This document shows, in pieces, positions 1 through 6,273 of a stretch of DNA of 8,525 nucleotides. The DNA lies in the NCBI GenBank assembly GCA_041654915.1, contig JBAZCO010000079.1:1-8525 (forward strand), written 5' to 3'. The first letter of the stretch is position 1; every line of letters starts with the position of its first letter. This DNA comes from JBAZCO01 sp041654915. Lineage in GTDB: Bacteria; Bacillota; Clostridia; Christensenellales; DTU072. The position numbers and the translations under genes are program-made. The notes beneath the pieces were generated by a model that was given only the letters and a program-made list of their open reading frames with translations, did no database searches and was not told the DNA's origin.

Positions 1-1341
1 TAATTTATTGATATTGCCAAGTTGAAGGGAAAGTATAGCCTCCGCCTGCGCATCGGAGAGAGTAAACCTATCTCTTAGTTTACTCTTTGCCTCGCTCCTA
101 GATGCCGAATTTCTTATGATAGCAATCACCTCATCAATAGCGGGAAGTATGAGGGTAAGCCCGTCTAAAATATGCGCCCGTTTTTTTGCAATGCCGATTT
201 CATACTGACTTCTCTTGTATACTACGCTGCGTTGAAACTCAAGGTAATATTTAAGTATGGGTATCAAACCCAACTGTTTTGGTCGCCCATTTGCTATGGC
301 AACAATATTGACATTAAAATTACACTCCAAATCGGTAGACTTGAAAAGCTGCTCTAATATCTTTGCCGCATCCTCTCCTCTCTTGAGCTTTACCACTATG
401 CGCATACCGTTGCGGTCGGACTCGTCTGCCACATCGGTAATGCCGCCTAAAACATCTTTTTTCCTTTCCTTTAAATCAAAAATCTTCTTTTGCAGGTTTT
501 CTTTGTTGACATTGTACGGGATTTCGGTTATTACGATATTTTGGCGGTTGCCGTCTGTATTCTCTATATCTGCCTTGGCACGCATTAGCACTTTGCCGTG
601 ACCTTTTTCATACATTTCCACTATCCCATCGCCGCCAACAATAAAGCCGCCCGTGGGAAAGTCCGGACCTTTTATTATCTTTACAAGTTCGGTTAGTTTA
701 ATTCGTGGCTCGTCTATCATTGCAATACAGCCGTCAATTACTTCGGTGAGATTGTGGGGGGGGATGTTGGTAGCCAAACCTATCGCTATCCCCGTTGCCC
801 CGTTTACCAATAGATTGGGAAACCGCCCGGGAAGTATATCCGGCTCTTCTAAAGTATCGTCAAAGTTTTTGTTCCACTTGACCGTGCCTTTCTCTATATC
901 TCTTAAAAGCTCGATGGCAAGGGGCGCCATTTTAACCTCGGTGTAGCGCATTGCCGCTGCACAGTCGCCGTCAATTGAGCCAAAGTTGCCGTGTCCGTCC
1001 ACAAGAGTCATACGCATATTAAAGTCTTGCGCCATTCTAACCATAGCATCATATACAGACCTGTCGCCGTGCGGGTGGTACTTGCCCAAACATTCGCCAA
1101 CCACTCTTGCCGACTTCTTGTATGCGCCCTCCGGTTTCATACCCAAATCGTACATAGCGTACAGTATTCTGCGTTGCACGGGTTTTAGTCCGTCCTCCAC
1201 ACGGGGCAACGCCCTATCCATAATTACATACTCGCTATATGGCATCATAGAGTCCGGCAATACCTTCTCTATGGGTTTATCTATGATATTTCCTATGGAA
1301 TTATCTTCGTTAATTTCAAATTTTATTTGCTTGGATGCCAT
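1..1341 (-). CDS. parC: Type IIA DNA topoisomerase subunit A, topoisomerase IV/gyrase A family (partial, C-terminus beyond the left edge)
   Basis: This is the DNA-breaking and rejoining subunit, which forms an A2B2 enzyme with the product of the upstream gene to pass one duplex through another. The visible 447 residues cover the winged-helix and tower region and part of the coiled coil. Seen: ALPRVEDGLKPVQRRIL (44-60), YHPHGD (88-93), GHGNFGSIDGD (116-126), AAAMRYTE with catalytic Tyr133 and its partner Arg132, and FPNLLVNGATGIAIGLATN, which precedes NIPPH. The reading frame is open to base 1; a full protein would have roughly 700-850 residues. The ATG at 1341 is chosen because GGAGG lies 10 nt upstream, inside the end of the B-subunit gene, and the genes are 6 nt apart, implying co-transcription. 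The position matching E. coli GyrA Ser83 is Arg94; Asp98 (Asp87) is kept. The QAEAILSLQL segment near the edge leans to ParC, but the catalytic core also looks like GyrA, so the symbol is tentative; the family is certain. Confidence 0.93.
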   Translation of the reverse strand, partial: MASKQIKFEINEDNSIGNIIDKPIEKVLPDSMMPYSEYVIMDRALPRVEDGLKPVQRRILYAMYDLGMKPEGAYKKSARVVGECLGKYHPHGDRSVYDAMVRMAQDFNMRMTLVDGHGNFGSIDGDCAAAMRYTEVKMAPLAIELLRDIEKGTVKWNKNFDDTLEEPDILPGRFPNLLVNGATGIAIGLATNIPPHNLTEVIDGCIAMIDEPRIKLTELVKIIKGPDFPTGGFIVGGDGIVEMYEKGHGKVLMRAKADIENTDGNRQNIVITEIPYNVNKENLQKKIFDLKERKKDVLGGITDVADESDRNGMRIVVKLKRGEDAAKILEQLFKSTDLECNFNVNIVAIANGRPKQLGLIPILKYYLEFQRSVVYKRSQYEIGIAKKRAHILDGLTLILPAIDEVIAIIRNSASRSEAKSKLRDRFTLSDAQAEAILSLQLGNINKL

Positions 1342-1347
1342 AAATAA

Positions 1348-3315
1348 TTATCCTCCGAATTTTGTTTGGAAAGTGTCCGTCTTGTTGAAGTTGGCATTTT
1401 CATTTATGAAAGCTTTTCTTGCCTCTACATTATCCCCCATCAAAGTGGATATCATTAAGTCCGCCTCTGCCGCATCCTCTACCGTGACACGCATAAGCGT
1501 GCGCTGTTTGGGGTCAAGAGTGGTATCCCAAAGCTGTGAGGGATTCATTTCACCAAGTCCCTTGTAGCGCTGTAATGTGTAGCTGCCCTTGATTTCACTT
1601 AAAATCTTTTCAAGTTCGCTGTCGTCATAAGCATAGGTGACTTCGCCCCTCTTTTCCACCTTGTACAGCGGCGGCATACCCACATATATATGCCCCTCTG
1701 TAATAAGACGGCGCATATATCGATAAAAGAAAGTGAGCAATATCGCCCTTATGTGTGCGCCGTCGTGGTCGGCGTCGGCAAGGATAATCACCTTGTGGTA
1801 TTTGAGGTTATTAATATTAAAATCCTTATCATAGTCCGTGCCAAGGGCATAGATGATTGTCTTTATTTCGTCGTTGGCAATTATTGTTTCCTTTCTCTTT
1901 TTCTCCACATTGATGGGCTTGCCTCTTAATGGCAGCACGGCTTGAAAACTTCTGTCCCGCCCTTGTTTGGCAGAGCCGCCAGCCGAATCGCCCTCGACTA
2001 TAATTAGTTCGTTGCGGGTTGCATCCCGTCCCGAACAGGCGCTAAACTTGCCTACAAGCACAGAGCCTGTCATTGCATTCTTTTGGCGTTGGGCGTCTTT
2101 TGCCCGCTTTTCTGCCTCACGCACCTTGCTTGAATTGATACCCACCTTTACCACAAGATTGGCAACATCCTTGTTTTTGGGCGTGTTTAAAAACTCGTCT
2201 AGTTTTTCGCCTATAAGACTTTCTACCAAACTCTTAACCTCGGGGTTGCCAAGCTTGGTTTTGGTTTGCCCCTCAAACTGCACATTTTGCATCTTTATAC
2301 TTAGTATCGCAGTCATACCGTCACGGTAGTCGTCGCCAATAATGTTGCTGTCTTTGGGCTTTAGCAAATTGTTTTTGCGGGCATAGTCATTAAAGCACCT
2401 AGTCATTGCCGACTTAAACCCCGTTTCGTGAGTGCCGCCCTCGGTGGTGGGAATATTGTTAACATATGATATTAGGGTTTCGCCATAGTTGGTGGTGTAT
2501 TGCATTGCAAGCTCCAACTCAAAGTTTTCCGCAGCAGCCTCCAAAAATATCACCTTGGGCGACTGCACAGTCTTTGCTTCGTTAATATACTTTACAAAAT
2601 CCGCAAGTCCGCCTTTGTAGTAAAACTCTTTGCGTACTATATTGCCGTCATCATCGGTTACCCGCCTGTCCTCTACGCTAAGCCTCACGCCTTTGTTCAA
2701 AAACGCAAGCTCCCGCAAGCGCCTGCGAATAATTTGCAAGCTAAAAACTTCCTGCCCAAATATTGCGTTGTCGGGAAGGAATGTTACGGTTGTCCCCTGC
2801 TTTTTGGTTGCGCCAATCGTGGTGAGCGGTGTTTTTGCCTCGCCGCTCTTTACCTTGCCGTCCTTGCCCCTCGGACTATGGAATTCTTGACGGTATTCTT
2901 TTTTGTTCCTAAAAACTTGCACGGTTAGCCACTTAGAAAGCGCATTAGTTACCGCCGCTCCCACACCGTGCAGACCGCCGCTAAACTTATACTCGACATT
3001 ATCAAACTTGCCTCCCGTATGCAGCCCTGTAAAGACAAGCTCCACTCCACTCTTCTTGTATTTTGAATGAATGTCTACAGGAATCCCCCTCCCGTTGTCG
3101 GCAACGGATACTGAATTGTCCTCATTAATTACAATACTGATAGTGTCGGCATAACCGTTGGCGGCTTCGTCCATTGCGTTATCTACAATTTCCCAAAGTA
3201 TGTGATGCAAGCCTTTAGAACCCGTTGTACCAATATACATACCCGGGCGCAACCTAACCGCTTCCAACCCTTCCAAAACTATGATGTTTTCCGAGTTGTA
3301 TTTGTTATCTGCCAT
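1348..3315 (-). CDS. parE: Type IIA DNA topoisomerase subunit B, topoisomerase IV/gyrase B family
   Basis: This is the ATP-hydrolysing subunit that clamps DNA and drives strand passage with the A subunit encoded just downstream. It has 655 residues, normal for a Gram-positive ParE or GyrB. The GHKL ATPase domain shows EIVDN with Glu42 and Asn46, DNGRG with Asp73, and SGGLHGVGA at 112-120. These fall at the same numbers as in E. coli GyrB, as does Arg136. The transducer domain has the QTK loop (350-352). The TOPRIM domain has EGDSAGG (Glu441) and DADHD (Asp514, 516, 518), the metal ligands. The C-terminal RYKGLGEMNPSQLW (583-596) is family-typical. The frame is open 31 codons further upstream to 3408, but ATG 3315 has AAGGAGA just upstream and begins MADNKYN, while the extension reads as promoter and leader DNA. 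ILADADHDGAHIRAILLTF resembles clostridial topoisomerase IV-type paralogues as I remember them; gyrB is the alternative name. Confidence 0.95.
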   Translation of the reverse strand: MADNKYNSENIIVLEGLEAVRLRPGMYIGTTGSKGLHHILWEIVDNAMDEAANGYADTISIVINEDNSVSVADNGRGIPVDIHSKYKKSGVELVFTGLHTGGKFDNVEYKFSGGLHGVGAAVTNALSKWLTVQVFRNKKEYRQEFHSPRGKDGKVKSGEAKTPLTTIGATKKQGTTVTFLPDNAIFGQEVFSLQIIRRRLRELAFLNKGVRLSVEDRRVTDDDGNIVRKEFYYKGGLADFVKYINEAKTVQSPKVIFLEAAAENFELELAMQYTTNYGETLISYVNNIPTTEGGTHETGFKSAMTRCFNDYARKNNLLKPKDSNIIGDDYRDGMTAILSIKMQNVQFEGQTKTKLGNPEVKSLVESLIGEKLDEFLNTPKNKDVANLVVKVGINSSKVREAEKRAKDAQRQKNAMTGSVLVGKFSACSGRDATRNELIIVEGDSAGGSAKQGRDRSFQAVLPLRGKPINVEKKRKETIIANDEIKTIIYALGTDYDKDFNINNLKYHKVIILADADHDGAHIRAILLTFFYRYMRRLITEGHIYVGMPPLYKVEKRGEVTYAYDDSELEKILSEIKGSYTLQRYKGLGEMNPSQLWDTTLDPKQRTLMRVTVEDAAEADLMISTLMGDNVEARKAFINENANFNKTDTFQTKFGG

Positions 3316-3327
3316 ATTTTCTCCTTT

Positions 3328-3344
3328 GAACAAGCGCCTTGCTC
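3328..3344 (-). promoter_or_regulatory. Small leader hairpin next to the parE ribosome binding site
   Basis: In the parE mRNA, GAGCAAG and CUUGUUC can pair into a 7-bp stem (one G-U pair) around a GCG loop, ending one base before the AAGGAGA Shine-Dalgarno sequence (3320-3326). It could modulate ribosome access or mRNA stability. The stem is short and may be fortuitous. Confidence 0.3.
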
Positions 3345-3398
3345 CCCGCAAAAACCGTAGAATTTTAAGGCGACTAAAATATAAAATATATACAATAT

Positions 3399-3427
3399 AT
3401 AGTAGCACACCAAGCGCTTAGTGTCAA
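3399..3427 (-). promoter_or_regulatory. Sigma-A-type promoter for the parE-parC operon
   Basis: On the minus strand TTGACA (3427-3422) is followed after exactly 17 bp by TACTAT (3404-3399). The -35 is a perfect consensus match and the -10 matches at 4 of 6 bases. Transcription would start near 3392, giving a leader of about 77 nt before the ATG at 3315. No better candidate lies between this site and the gene. Confidence 0.75.
3407..3424. promoter_or_regulatory. Candidate operator: 18-bp near-palindrome in the parE promoter spacer
   Basis: ACACCAAGCGCTTAGTGT reads almost the same on both strands: 8 of 9 base pairs match, the exception being 3411/3420. It fills nearly all of the 17-bp spacer of the parE promoter and overlaps the inner half of the -35 box. 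A dimeric regulator bound here would be expected to block RNA polymerase. A hairpin role in RNA is unlikely because the site lies upstream of the predicted start of the parE transcript. The cognate regulator is not in the window. Confidence 0.5.
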
Positions 3428-3470
3428 TATTTTGTGGTTTACTCGTTTCTTAAACTATAAAAAAAATTTG

Positions 3471-3499
3471 TTTACACGATAAAATCCTCTCCTTATAAA
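3471..3499 (+). promoter_or_regulatory. Sigma-A-type promoter for the ABC transporter operon
   Basis: TTTACA (3471-3476) and TATAAA (3494-3499) are separated by 17 bp, each one base from pattern-perfect. An A-rich stretch at 3451-3468 just upstream could act as an UP element. Transcription would start near 3506, leaving a leader of about 67 nt that holds the GGAGG ribosome binding site at 3556-3560. It faces away from the parE promoter, with about 43 bp between the two -35 boxes. The rest of the 3316-3572 gap holds no gene or riboswitch that I can see. Confidence 0.7.
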
Positions 3500-3572
3500 A
3501 ATTTTTAGAAACCTCAATCGTCAGCTTAACATAGTATGTATTGATTATATTTTTTGGAGGTACAAAAAAATT

Positions 3573-4562
3573 ATGAAAAAAATCATTGCGCTCATACTTA
3601 TTAGCGCACTTTTGCTTTTCGGACTGCTCGCCTGTGTGGACAATGACAAGGACGACGGTCTGATACGCCTTAATGAGGTAACTCATTCGGTGTTCTATGC
3701 GCCGCTGTATGTGGCAATAAACAACGGCTACTTTACCGAGGAGGGCTTAACCATTGAACTTACCAACGGGGGCGGCTCGGACAAGACCATGACAGCCATT
3801 ATGAGCGGACAAGCAGATATAGGATTGCTAGGACCAGAAACCGCTGTATATGTCAAGCTTGGCGGAAGTTCCAACTATCCCGTGGTGTTTGGACAGCTCA
3901 CCAAGAAAGACGGCTCATTTCTCATTGGGCGCACACCCGAACCTGATTTTAAGTGGGAAGACTTGAAAGGCAAGGAGATTATTGGCGGCAGACACGGCGG
4001 AATGCCTGCAATGAGCTTAGAATACGCTATCAAGAAAAACAACCTAGAGAACGACTTGACAATAAACTACGATGTGCAGTTTGACCTTATCGCTGCCGCA
4101 TTTGAAGGCGGCACGGGAGATTATTGCACCCTGTTTGAACCGCTAGCCTCCGCCTACCAAGATGCGGGAAAGGGCTATATTATCGCCTCTGTGGGCGCAG
4201 AAGCGGGTGAGATGCCCTACACTTGCTTTATGGCAACTAAGGACTACATCAATAAAAACAATGAAAAGGTAGTCAAATTTATGCGTGCCATAATCAAAGC
4301 GGTGGACTTTGTAACAAACAATGACGACGGCGCAGTCGCAGATGCACTCCTTCCCTCATTCCCCGCAACAAGCAAAGCAACCTTGCAAAGCGCAGTTGCC
4401 GCCTACAAAGCAATAGACGGCTACAAGACAACGCCTGTTATGAGCGAGGACGAGTTTGACAACCTGCTAGATGTGCTATTGACAGCGGGCGTGATAACCG
4501 AAACCGTACCCTACACAAGTATTATTGACAACAGTATAGCGGAAAAATTACTAAACGAATAA
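3573..4562 (+). CDS. ABC transporter substrate-binding lipoprotein, NitT/TauT (NMT1/THI5-like) family
   Basis: This is a predicted extracytoplasmic ligand-capture protein for the importer encoded by the next two genes. It has 329 residues, the usual size for the family. The N-terminus is a lipoprotein signal peptide: KK, a hydrophobic stretch (4-20) and lipobox GLLAC with Cys21 as lipid anchor, so it should be tethered outside the membrane. The mature part has the family pattern: VTHSVFYAPLYVAINNGYF (36-54), SGQADIGLLGPE (78-89), a DLKGKEIIGGR strand (130-140), and FEP (188-190) at the hinge side of lobe 2. The ATG follows GGAGG with a 12-nt spacer, slightly long. Relatives bind nitrate, sulfonates, pyrimidine precursors of thiamine, and other small molecules; nothing here decides which. 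The last codons lie in an 18-bp tandem repeat that runs past the stop. The operon order is binding protein, ATPase, permease. Confidence 0.92.
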   Translation: MKKIIALILISALLLFGLLACVDNDKDDGLIRLNEVTHSVFYAPLYVAINNGYFTEEGLTIELTNGGGSDKTMTAIMSGQADIGLLGPETAVYVKLGGSSNYPVVFGQLTKKDGSFLIGRTPEPDFKWEDLKGKEIIGGRHGGMPAMSLEYAIKKNNLENDLTINYDVQFDLIAAAFEGGTGDYCTLFEPLASAYQDAGKGYIIASVGAEAGEMPYTCFMATKDYINKNNEKVVKFMRAIIKAVDFVTNNDDGAVADALLPSFPATSKATLQSAVAAYKAIDGYKTTPVMSEDEFDNLLDVLLTAGVITETVPYTSIIDNSIAEKLLNE

Positions 4563-4579
4563 AAATTACTAAACGGAAT
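4543..4579. repeat. Tandem 18/19-bp direct repeat across the end of the binding-protein gene
   Basis: AAAAATTACTAAACGAAT (4543-4560) is followed at once by AAAAATTACTAAACGGAAT (4561-4579); the copies differ only by one extra G. The first copy encodes the terminal KLLNE, and the TAA stop forms at the junction of the copies. The second copy lies in the 35-nt gap before the ATPase gene. This looks like a recent slippage duplication. Confidence 0.9.
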
Positions 4580-4597
4580 AATTAAAAAGGAAAATTT

Positions 4598-5374
4598 ATG
4601 GCAAAATTATTGGAATTTGAGGGCGTATCCTTTATATATCATAGTCTTGAGAACGAAACGCCGGCTCTTGACAATATTACCTTCGGTATGGAGAGAGAGG
4701 AATTTGTGGCAATTGTAGGACCTTCGGGCTCTGGCAAGACCACAATCCTTTCCCTGCTTGCCGGGTTGCTCGAGCCATCCTCGGGCAGCATAAAAATTGA
4801 CGGTAAACCTATAAAAGAAATGCGGGGCAAGGCGTCACTTATGCCCCAGCGTGACCAACTTTTTGAGTGGCGGAGCATTATTCGCAATGTCACTTTGGGA
4901 CTAGAAATCACTCGCACTAACACAGCGGAAAACAAAGAGTATGCACTATCGCTACTCAAAAAGTACGGACTTGGGGAGTTTATAAAAAAGCGCCCGTCCG
5001 AACTGTCGGGAGGAATGCGGCAGCGTGCCGCTCTAATAAGAACTTTAGTGACATCCCCAGAAATCTTGCTGCTGGACGAACCGTTCTCAGCACTCGATTT
5101 TCAAACCCGACTAAATGTATGCAACGATGTTTATAGCATCATTAAAGAGGAAAAGAAAACCGCCGTCTTTGTCACGCACGATATATCCGAGGCAATCTCT
5201 ATGGCGGATAAAATAATCATACTAACCGAACGACCTGCAAATATAAAAGGAATAATCAATATCGACCTTAACAAAAACCTTACCCCTCTAGAGAGGCGGG
5301 AAGAGCCTAACTTTGCAGGTTACTTTAAAACAATATGGGATGAGTTAGAGGCGCACAATGACAGAAGAACATAA
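4598..5374 (+). CDS. ABC transporter ATP-binding protein, NitT/TauT (SsuB/TauB-like) family
   Basis: This is the cytoplasmic ATPase that powers the importer, working as a dimer on the permease encoded next. All nucleotide-binding motifs are present in 258 residues: Walker A GPSGSGKTT (41-49), Q-loop Gln84 in LMPQRDQLFEW, signature LSGGMRQR (136-143), Walker B ILLLDE (156-161) with catalytic Glu161, D-loop SALD (164-167), and switch His194 in VTHD. The MPQRDQLFEWRSIIRNVTLGLE stretch (82-103, in part) is typical of the SsuB/TauB/NrtD group. The ATG has AAGGA about 7 nt upstream. The gene overlaps the permease gene by 17 nt, which suggests translational coupling and fixed stoichiometry. Substrate specificity cannot be inferred from this subunit. 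Confidence 0.95.
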   Translation: MAKLLEFEGVSFIYHSLENETPALDNITFGMEREEFVAIVGPSGSGKTTILSLLAGLLEPSSGSIKIDGKPIKEMRGKASLMPQRDQLFEWRSIIRNVTLGLEITRTNTAENKEYALSLLKKYGLGEFIKKRPSELSGGMRQRAALIRTLVTSPEILLLDEPFSALDFQTRLNVCNDVYSIIKEEKKTAVFVTHDISEAISMADKIIILTERPANIKGIINIDLNKNLTPLERREEPNFAGYFKTIWDELEAHNDRRT

Positions 5375-6146
5375 GAAATATTTAAAAAAAATTAAAAGGC
5401 ATAATTTAATAGTCCGTATATCGCAATTTGGGATACTAATTGCCTTTTTTGCAATTTGGGAGCTTGTCGCATTTTTAGAGTGGGCTGACCCGTTTATCAT
5501 TAGCTCCCCCTCTAGAATATACAAAACCACTATGGATTTGTATACGACAAATATGCTCTTTAACCATATGGGAGCAACCCTTAACGAAACCGTGATTAGC
5601 TTTTTGCTATCCACATTTATTGGCACATTTATCGCTATTGTTCTTTGGTGGAGCAATATGTTAAAGCGCATATCTGAGCCTTATCTTACCGTGCTAAACG
5701 CTCTGCCAAAAATTGCACTAGGACCACTAATTATCATTTGGGCGGGAGCGGGCAAGCAAGCAATAATCATAATGGCACTGCTTATCTCTGTAATAATAAC
5801 CATTATGAGTATGCTAAGCGCATTTGTGTCCACCGATAAAGAAAAAATACAGTTAATGTATTCGATGAACGCAAATAAATTTCAAGTGCTGTACAAGCTA
5901 GTCATTCCCGCTAATATTCCCACGCTAATTTCTGTGCTAAAAATTAATGTTGGACTAAGCTGGGTGGGAACAATTATGGGCGAATACCTAGTATCTCGTG
6001 AGGGCATAGGATATCTGCTTGTATACGGCTCGCAAATATTCAAACTTGACCTCGTTATGGCATCAACTATGCTGCTTTGCATTCTTGCATCGGCAATGTA
6101 TTTTGCCGTATCGTTAATAGAATATTTAATTAAAAAGTTGTATTAA
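5358..6146 (+). CDS. ABC transporter permease, NitT/TauT (SsuC/TauC-like) family
   Basis: This is the inner-membrane channel of the importer. The 262 residues contain about six hydrophobic segments, roughly at 20-40, 77-97, 116-130, 134-156, 190-208 and 232-256, the usual number for this BPD_transp_1-type permease. The ATPase-contacting EAA-like loop is at about 169-190, where SMNANKFQVLYKLVIPANIP fits the family pattern of a helix followed by K-V-x-P-A-x-x-P. ALPKIALGPLIIIW (115-128) is another family hallmark. The start at 5358 lies inside the ATPase gene, with GAGG 6 nt upstream. The gene is last in the operon and a strong terminator follows about 40 nt after its stop. Confidence 0.94.
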   Translation: MTEEHKKYLKKIKRHNLIVRISQFGILIAFFAIWELVAFLEWADPFIISSPSRIYKTTMDLYTTNMLFNHMGATLNETVISFLLSTFIGTFIAIVLWWSNMLKRISEPYLTVLNALPKIALGPLIIIWAGAGKQAIIIMALLISVIITIMSMLSAFVSTDKEKIQLMYSMNANKFQVLYKLVIPANIPTLISVLKINVGLSWVGTIMGEYLVSREGIGYLLVYGSQIFKLDLVMASTMLLCILASAMYFAVSLIEYLIKKLY

Positions 6147-6186
6147 ATTTAAAGTTATTAATTATATTCATATATCTATTATCTAT

Positions 6187-6214
6187 AAGGCGGCTTAACT
6201 TGCCGCCTTTTTTT
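6187..6214 (+). terminator. Rho-independent terminator of the ABC transporter operon
   Basis: AAGGCGGC and GCCGCCTT form a perfect 8-bp GC-rich stem around a 7-nt loop (TTAACTT), followed directly by seven T residues. It lies 40 nt after the permease stop and separates this operon from the ykvI gene. The A+T-rich bases between stop and stem show no other signal. Confidence 0.92.
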
Positions 6215-6262
6215 ATTAATAGTATGCCCTCGCTTTTGTACTTTAATTGGTGAGGGGCGGCA

Positions 6263-6268
6263 TATACT
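6263..6268 (+). promoter_or_regulatory. Possible -10 element placing transcript start at the ykvI ATG
   Basis: TATACT ends 5 nt before the ATG at 6274, so a start 6-7 nt downstream of it would coincide with the start codon. The matching -35 region is poor: TTTAAT at a 15-bp spacing is the best fit. A promoter is expected somewhere between the terminator at 6214 and the gene, and this is the best -10 in that 59-bp gap, but the support is weak. Confidence 0.3.
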
Positions 6269-6273
6269 TTAAT

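Noticed and set aside
991..2928. Several plus-strand open frames of 65-193 codons in the topoisomerase region
   Set aside because: All lie opposite highly conserved topoisomerase coding sequence and show no family motifs or ribosome binding sites.
3316..3408. A 31-residue N-terminal extension of ParE (in-frame ATG at 3408)
   Set aside because: The extension lies over the predicted -10 box and transcript start, has no ribosome binding site, and does not resemble family N-termini. ATG 3315 has a strong Shine-Dalgarno sequence.
3500..3572. Thiamine (TPP) or other riboswitch in the leader of the ABC transporter operon, suggested by the NMT1/THI5-like binding protein
   Set aside because: The leader is only about 67 nt, A+T-rich, and lacks the conserved CUGAGA and GAUGAACCUGAUC-type boxes. 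ACCTC (3511-3515) could pair with GAGGT (3557-3561) over the ribosome binding site, but five pairs is too little to claim a switch.
3450..3686. Minus-strand open frame of 78 codons across the divergent region and the start of the binding-protein gene
   Set aside because: It overlaps the well-supported lipoprotein signal peptide and both promoters, is low-complexity, and has no recognisable motif.
6247..6273. TTG 6247 or GTG 6250 as the ykvI start
   Set aside because: No Shine-Dalgarno sequence precedes them and the added residues (VRGGIYFN) look unlike the family N-terminus. ATG 6274 fits the homology, though its own ribosome binding site is poor.
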